Positions 62,197 to 64,000 of a DNA stretch of 64,000 nt are shown here, in pieces. How positions within the stretch are numbered: position 1 is the stretch's first letter; each line of letters starts with the position of its first letter. The notes under the pieces were generated by a model. That model was given only the letters and a program-made list of their open reading frames with translations. It was not told the DNA's origin and ran no database searches. This DNA comes from Rhodopseudomonas boonkerdii. GTDB lineage: Bacteria; Pseudomonadota; Alphaproteobacteria; Rhizobiales; Xanthobacteraceae. The stretch is from assembly GCF_021184025.1 (NCBI RefSeq), contig NZ_CP036537.1, forward strand, positions 2,356,001 to 2,420,000, read 5' to 3'. A program made the translations under genes and the position numbers.

Positions 62197-63585
62197 ATGT
62201 CCGAGCGGTGGACACCCGAGAGCTGGCGGGGCAAGCCCGTCATGCAGATGCCGGAATATCCGGATGCCAAGGCCTTGGCCGATGTCGAGGCGCAGCTCGC
62301 AACGTTTCCGCCGCTCGTTTTTGCGGGTGAGGCCCGCAACCTGAAGAAGCAGCTCGCCAGAGTGGCCAATGGCGAGGCTTTCCTCCTGCAGGGCGGTGAT
62401 TGCGCCGAGTCCTTTGCCGAGCATGGCGCGAACAACATCCGCGACTTCTTCCGCGCCTTCCTGCAGATGTCGGTGGTGCTCACCTATGCCGGCGCGCTGC
62501 CGGTGGTGAAGGTCGGCCGCATCGCCGGCCAGTTCGCCAAACCGCGCTCCTCGCCGATCGAGAAGGCGAACGGGCAGGAGCTGCCGAGCTATCGCGGCGA
62601 CATCATCAACGACATCGCCTTCACGGCGGAATCCCGCGTGCCGGATCCGCAGCGCCAGCTAATGGCCTATCGCCAGTCGGCCGCGACGCTGAACCTCTTG
62701 CGCGCCTTCGCCTCGGGCGGCTTCGCCAATCTCGGCAGCGTGCATCAGTGGATGCTCGGCTTCCTCAAGGATTCGCAGCAGTCGCGCCGTTACAAGGAAT
62801 TGGCGGACCGCATCTCCGACGCGCTGAATTTCATGCGCGCCTGCGGCCTCGATCTCGAAGCCCATCCGGAGCTGCGCTCGACGGATTTCTACACCAGCCA
62901 CGAAGCGCTGCTGCTCGGCTACGAGCAGGCTTTCACCCGCGTGGATTCCACGACGGGCGACTGGTACGCGACCTCCGGGCACATGCTGTGGATCGGCGAT
63001 CGCACGCGCCAGCTCGACCATGCGCATGTCGAATACTTCCGCGGCATCAGGAATCCGATCGGTCTCAAATGTGGCCCGTCGCTGAAGCCGGATGAGCTGC
63101 TGAAGCTGATCGATGTCCTCAACCCGGACAACGAGGCCGGCCGCCTGACGCTGATCGGCCGCTTCGGCCATGAGAAGGTCGGCGAGCATCTGCCGGGCTT
63201 TATCCGCGCCGTGCAGAAGGAAGGCCGCAAGGTGGTGTGGTCGTGCGATCCCATGCACGGCAACACGATCACGTCGAATTCGGGCTACAAGACCCGTCCG
63301 TTCGACCGCATCCTGTCCGAAGTGAAGTCGTTCTTCCAGATTCACCAGGCCGAAGGCACCCATGCCGGTGGCGTGCATCTGGAGATGACCGGTCAGAACG
63401 TCACCGAATGCACTGGCGGCGCCCGCGCGATCTCCGACGAGGATCTCAACGACCGCTATCACACGGTCTGCGATCCCCGCCTGAACGCCGAGCAGGCCAT
63501 CGATATGGCGTTCCTGATCGCCGAACTGCTGAAGACCGCGCGCGCCGACAAGGCCCAGCCGCTGCCGGCCGTCTCGGGTCTCTGA
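62197..63585 (+). CDS. aroF: Class II 3-deoxy-7-phosphoheptulonate synthase (DAHP synthase)
   Basis: A 462-residue class II (plant/mycobacterial-type) DAHP synthase, joining PEP and erythrose 4-phosphate at the head of aromatic amino acid synthesis. Landmarks are [11 protein letters not shown] (metal-binding Cys, about 65-75), [14 protein letters not shown] (PEP-binding Arg), [14 protein letters not shown] and [12 protein letters not shown]. Gene naming of class II enzymes varies (aroF, aroG). CAGGAG precedes the ATG by 9 bases. Confidence 0.93.
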   Translation: MSERWTPESWRGKPVMQMPEYPDAKALADVEAQLATFPPLVFAGEARNLKKQLARVANGEAFLLQGGDCAESFAEHGANNIRDFFRAFLQMSVVLTYAGALPVVKVGRIAGQFAKPRSSPIEKANGQELPSYRGDIINDIAFTAESRVPDPQRQLMAYRQSAATLNLLRAFASGGFANLGSVHQWMLGFLKDSQQSRRYKELADRISDALNFMRACGLDLEAHPELRSTDFYTSHEALLLGYEQAFTRVDSTTGDWYATSGHMLWIGDRTRQLDHAHVEYFRGIRNPIGLKCGPSLKPDELLKLIDVLNPDNEAGRLTLIGRFGHEKVGEHLPGFIRAVQKEGRKVVWSCDPMHGNTITSNSGYKTRPFDRILSEVKSFFQIHQAEGTHAGGVHLEMTGQNVTECTGGARAISDEDLNDRYHTVCDPRLNAEQAIDMAFLIAELLKTARADKAQPLPAVSGL

Positions 63586-63590
63586 TTGCG

Positions 63591-63640
63591 TGTCCCGGCT
63601 CTGCGAAGCGGCACCTCGTGCCGCATCGCGTCCCGGACAG
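63591..63640. repeat. Half copy of family A repeat
   Basis: TGTCCCGGCTCTGCGAAGCGG and GCCGCATCGCGTCCCGGACA match the right half of the family A element. It begins 6 bp after the aroF stop and lies just before dgkA. Confidence 0.8.
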
Positions 63641-63653
63641 GGCGGGATGGTTC

Positions 63654-64000
63654 GTGTCGGGATCTGGTTTCGGATTGCATCGGCTCTGGCGGGCCACCGT
63701 CAATTCCTGGAATGGCCTGCGTTCCGGCATCAGATCGGAGCAGGCCATTCGTGAGGAGTTGGTGGCGCTTGCCCTCGCGCTCCCGCTGGCATTCCTGATC
63801 GGCACCAGCATGGCCCGGCGTTTGGAAATGATCGCGGTGGTGATGCTCGTCCTCACCGTCGAACTCCTCAACACCGCCATCGAGAAACTGGCTGACCGCG
63901 TCACGCTGGAACACGATTCACAGATTGGTCGTGTGAAGGATCTAGGCTCGGCGGCGGTGGGCGTCGCGCTGCTGATTGCGGGAATGGTGTGGCTGTTCGC
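63654..64000 (+). CDS. dgkA: Diacylglycerol kinase DgkA (truncated by the window edge)
   Basis: About 115 residues of a small trimeric membrane kinase that phosphorylates diacylglycerol. The frame reads RLWRATVNSWNGLRSGIRSEQ near the N-terminus, three hydrophobic helices, and the active-site stretch VELLNTAIEKLADR (E. coli VEILNSAIEAVVDR) followed by GRVKDLGSAAVGVALL. Start is provisionally GTG at 63654 after GGGATGG; the frame is open upstream without a better start. The C-terminus lies beyond the window. Confidence 0.88.
   Translation, partial: MSGSGFGLHRLWRATVNSWNGLRSGIRSEQAIREELVALALALPLAFLIGTSMARRLEMIAVVMLVLTVELLNTAIEKLADRVTLEHDSQIGRVKDLGSAAVGVALLIAGMVWLF

Overview
The window is a GC-rich alphaproteobacterial chromosome segment. 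Gene content and dispersed palindromic repeats point to the Bradyrhizobium / Rhodopseudomonas / Afipia / Tardiphaga group (Nitrobacteraceae): oxalyl-CoA and formyl-CoA enzymes, tripartite tricarboxylate transporters, many ABC and TRAP uptake systems, two molybdenum hydroxylases, class II DAHP synthase. No tRNA, rRNA, CRISPR array, insertion sequence or prophage was seen.

Layout. (1) 0.3-9.6 kb: a quinone-oxidoreductase-like MDR protein, a nitronate monooxygenase divergent from a MarR regulator, a PaoABC-like molybdenum aldehyde oxidoreductase, a small exported protein, a streptomycin 6-kinase-like APH(6), and a GNAT acetyltransferase. (2) 9.6-22.3 kb: an oxalate catabolism regulon with a CBS-pair protein, an OxlT-like transporter, TctCBA, a 45-residue unknown peptide, gntR-oxc-frc and a divergent NDP-forming acyl-CoA synthetase. 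Six promoters here carry a shared 17-bp palindromic operator (consensus about TGGYATRYSRNATGCCA), in five cases sitting in the -35/-10 spacer. The GntR/FCD regulator encoded in the cluster is the obvious candidate to bind it. (3) 22.4-25.1 kb: a GH13 amylase overlapping pncB. (4) 25.3-39.9 kb: an uncharacterised catabolic locus with a NitT/TauT-type ABC importer, alpha/beta hydrolase, crotonase, SDR, branched-chain-type ABC importer, MarR regulator and a CO-dehydrogenase-type molybdenum hydroxylase. Its crotonase and SDR both lack the usual catalytic residues. (5) 40.2-47.6 kb: serA, dusA, a retropepsin-like protease, DUF1289, a membrane histidine kinase, a beta-hydroxyacid dehydrogenase and mrp. 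(6) 47.8-52.4 kb: a TRAP transporter whose binding-protein gene is separated from its membrane genes by a GFA pseudogene (amber codon) and a keto-acid hydratase. (7) 52.5-64 kb: moaA, a PEGA lipoprotein with a CtrA-type box, gph, rpiA, a DUF2059 protein, gor, a catecholate-siderophore receptor, an alpha/beta hydrolase, class II aroF and a truncated dgkA.

At least five families of imperfect palindromic intergenic repeats punctuate the window, mostly at 3' ends of genes.

The best candidates for undescribed biology are the oxalate regulon (operator, small peptide and CBS protein) and the catabolic locus at 25-40 kb. Starts were chosen by Shine-Dalgarno match, family alignment and overlap with the upstream gene. 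Family assignments rest on motif reading, since no database search was possible.
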